From assembly GCA_019240115.1 (NCBI GenBank), contig JAFAYV010000038.1, forward strand, positions 84,077-148,076: a stretch of DNA of 64,000 nt, in the 5' to 3' direction. Shown here piece by piece: positions 63,831-64,000 of the stretch. The DNA is from Solirubrobacterales bacterium (GTDB lineage: Bacteria > Actinomycetota > Thermoleophilia > Solirubrobacterales > Solirubrobacteraceae). Within the stretch, counting starts at the first letter, position 1, and every line of letters starts with the position of its first letter. Both the position numbers and the translations under genes were made by a program. The notes under the pieces were generated by a model. The model was not told the origin of the DNA, searched no databases, and saw only the letters and a list, made by a program, of their open reading frames with translations.

Positions 63831-63964
63831 GCGCCGGCGCTCGGCGGCGCCGACTAGATGAGTGATTCCGAATTGGACGCTGCCGTAATGGCTGCGCGAG
63901 GGAACATAAACAGGCCGTCGAAGGTCGGCGTTGCTCTAGCAACGTCGACCACGGAGGTGGCCTC
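63831..63964. other. Right-edge spacer
   Basis: 134 bp without a recognised gene. It contains a compact hairpin (CGTTGCT-CT-AGCAACG) near 63923-63939 and a strong RBS-like GGAGGTGG close to 63955. These fit a terminal region of a mobile element, but no partner repeat is in the window. Confidence 0.4.
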
Positions 63965-64000
63965 GTGCTCGCCGACCTCGACGACCTTCTCATCGCACTT
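63965..64000 (+). CDS. Start of an unidentified gene, possibly a transposase
   Basis: A GTG preceded by GGAGGTGG opens 12 codons (LADLDDLLIAL after the initiator) running off the window. Actinobacterial IS982-like transposases begin with similar sequences, such as ADLDxLLTALY. The match is too short to be decisive. Confidence 0.3.
   Translation, partial: MLADLDDLLIAL

Overview
High-GC chromosomal segment from an actinobacterium. The composition, complete coenzyme F420 gene set (fused FbiC plus CofD/CofC/CofE), DivIVA protein, dissociated type II fatty acid synthase and ethylmalonyl-CoA pathway genes would suit the Thermoleophilia (Solirubrobacter/Conexibacter-like). That placement is inference from gene content; there is no rRNA or phylogenetic marker analysis behind it.

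Region 1 (1 to about 15.9 kb) is a mobile, defence-rich island. It carries conjugation and element-maintenance genes (excisionase-type HTH, replication-relaxation protein, VirD4/TraG-type coupling protein, and a nested inverted repeat that may be an origin of transfer). Next come a four-gene type II CBASS operon (small membrane protein as presumed effector, CD-NTase, E2-E1 fusion Cap2, JAB protease Cap3), a complete type I restriction-modification system (hsdM-hsdS-hsdR) and a phospholipase D-fold protein. The island ends at the 3' end of a tRNA-Pro gene, a classic integration site. Its other end lies left of the window.

Region 2 (15.9 to 17.8 kb) is a tRNA cluster (Pro-GGG, Gly-TCC, Trp-CCA, Leu-TAG, Leu-CAA) with yjbQ and a frameshifted HTH/LAGLIDADG-like gene. 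Region 3 (17.8 to 34.3 kb) is core metabolism: inositol monophosphatase, polysaccharide deacetylase, cofD-cofC-cofE, a fatty acid operon (fabD-fabG-acpP-fabF-accD, then fabI), an SDR, and the operon fbiC-histidine kinase-response regulator-dehalogenase-like hydrolase.

Region 4 (34.4 to 39.3 kb) is decayed or accessory: a SpoIIE-type phosphatase cut off by a frameshift from a TetR-like DNA-binding domain, a degenerate aquaporin, a DUF2127 membrane protein and an orphan NMT1/THI5-like lipoprotein. Region 5 (39.3 to 64 kb) holds YgfZ, a DnaQ-UvrC fusion, crotonyl-CoA carboxylase/reductase, a PucR-type regulator with a divergent fatty acid desaturase, GlcD, ClpS, an MBL hydrolase, a DivIVA protein with a minisatellite, ethylmalonyl-CoA mutase with its MeaB chaperone, MoaA, a DipZ-like redox protein, PEP carboxykinase, a MaoC hydratase, two CitE-type lyases and an Rrf2 regulator. 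Together ccr, ecm, meaB, maoC, the two lyases and pckG outline acetyl-CoA assimilation by the ethylmalonyl-CoA pathway feeding gluconeogenesis. A possible transposase start lies at the right edge.
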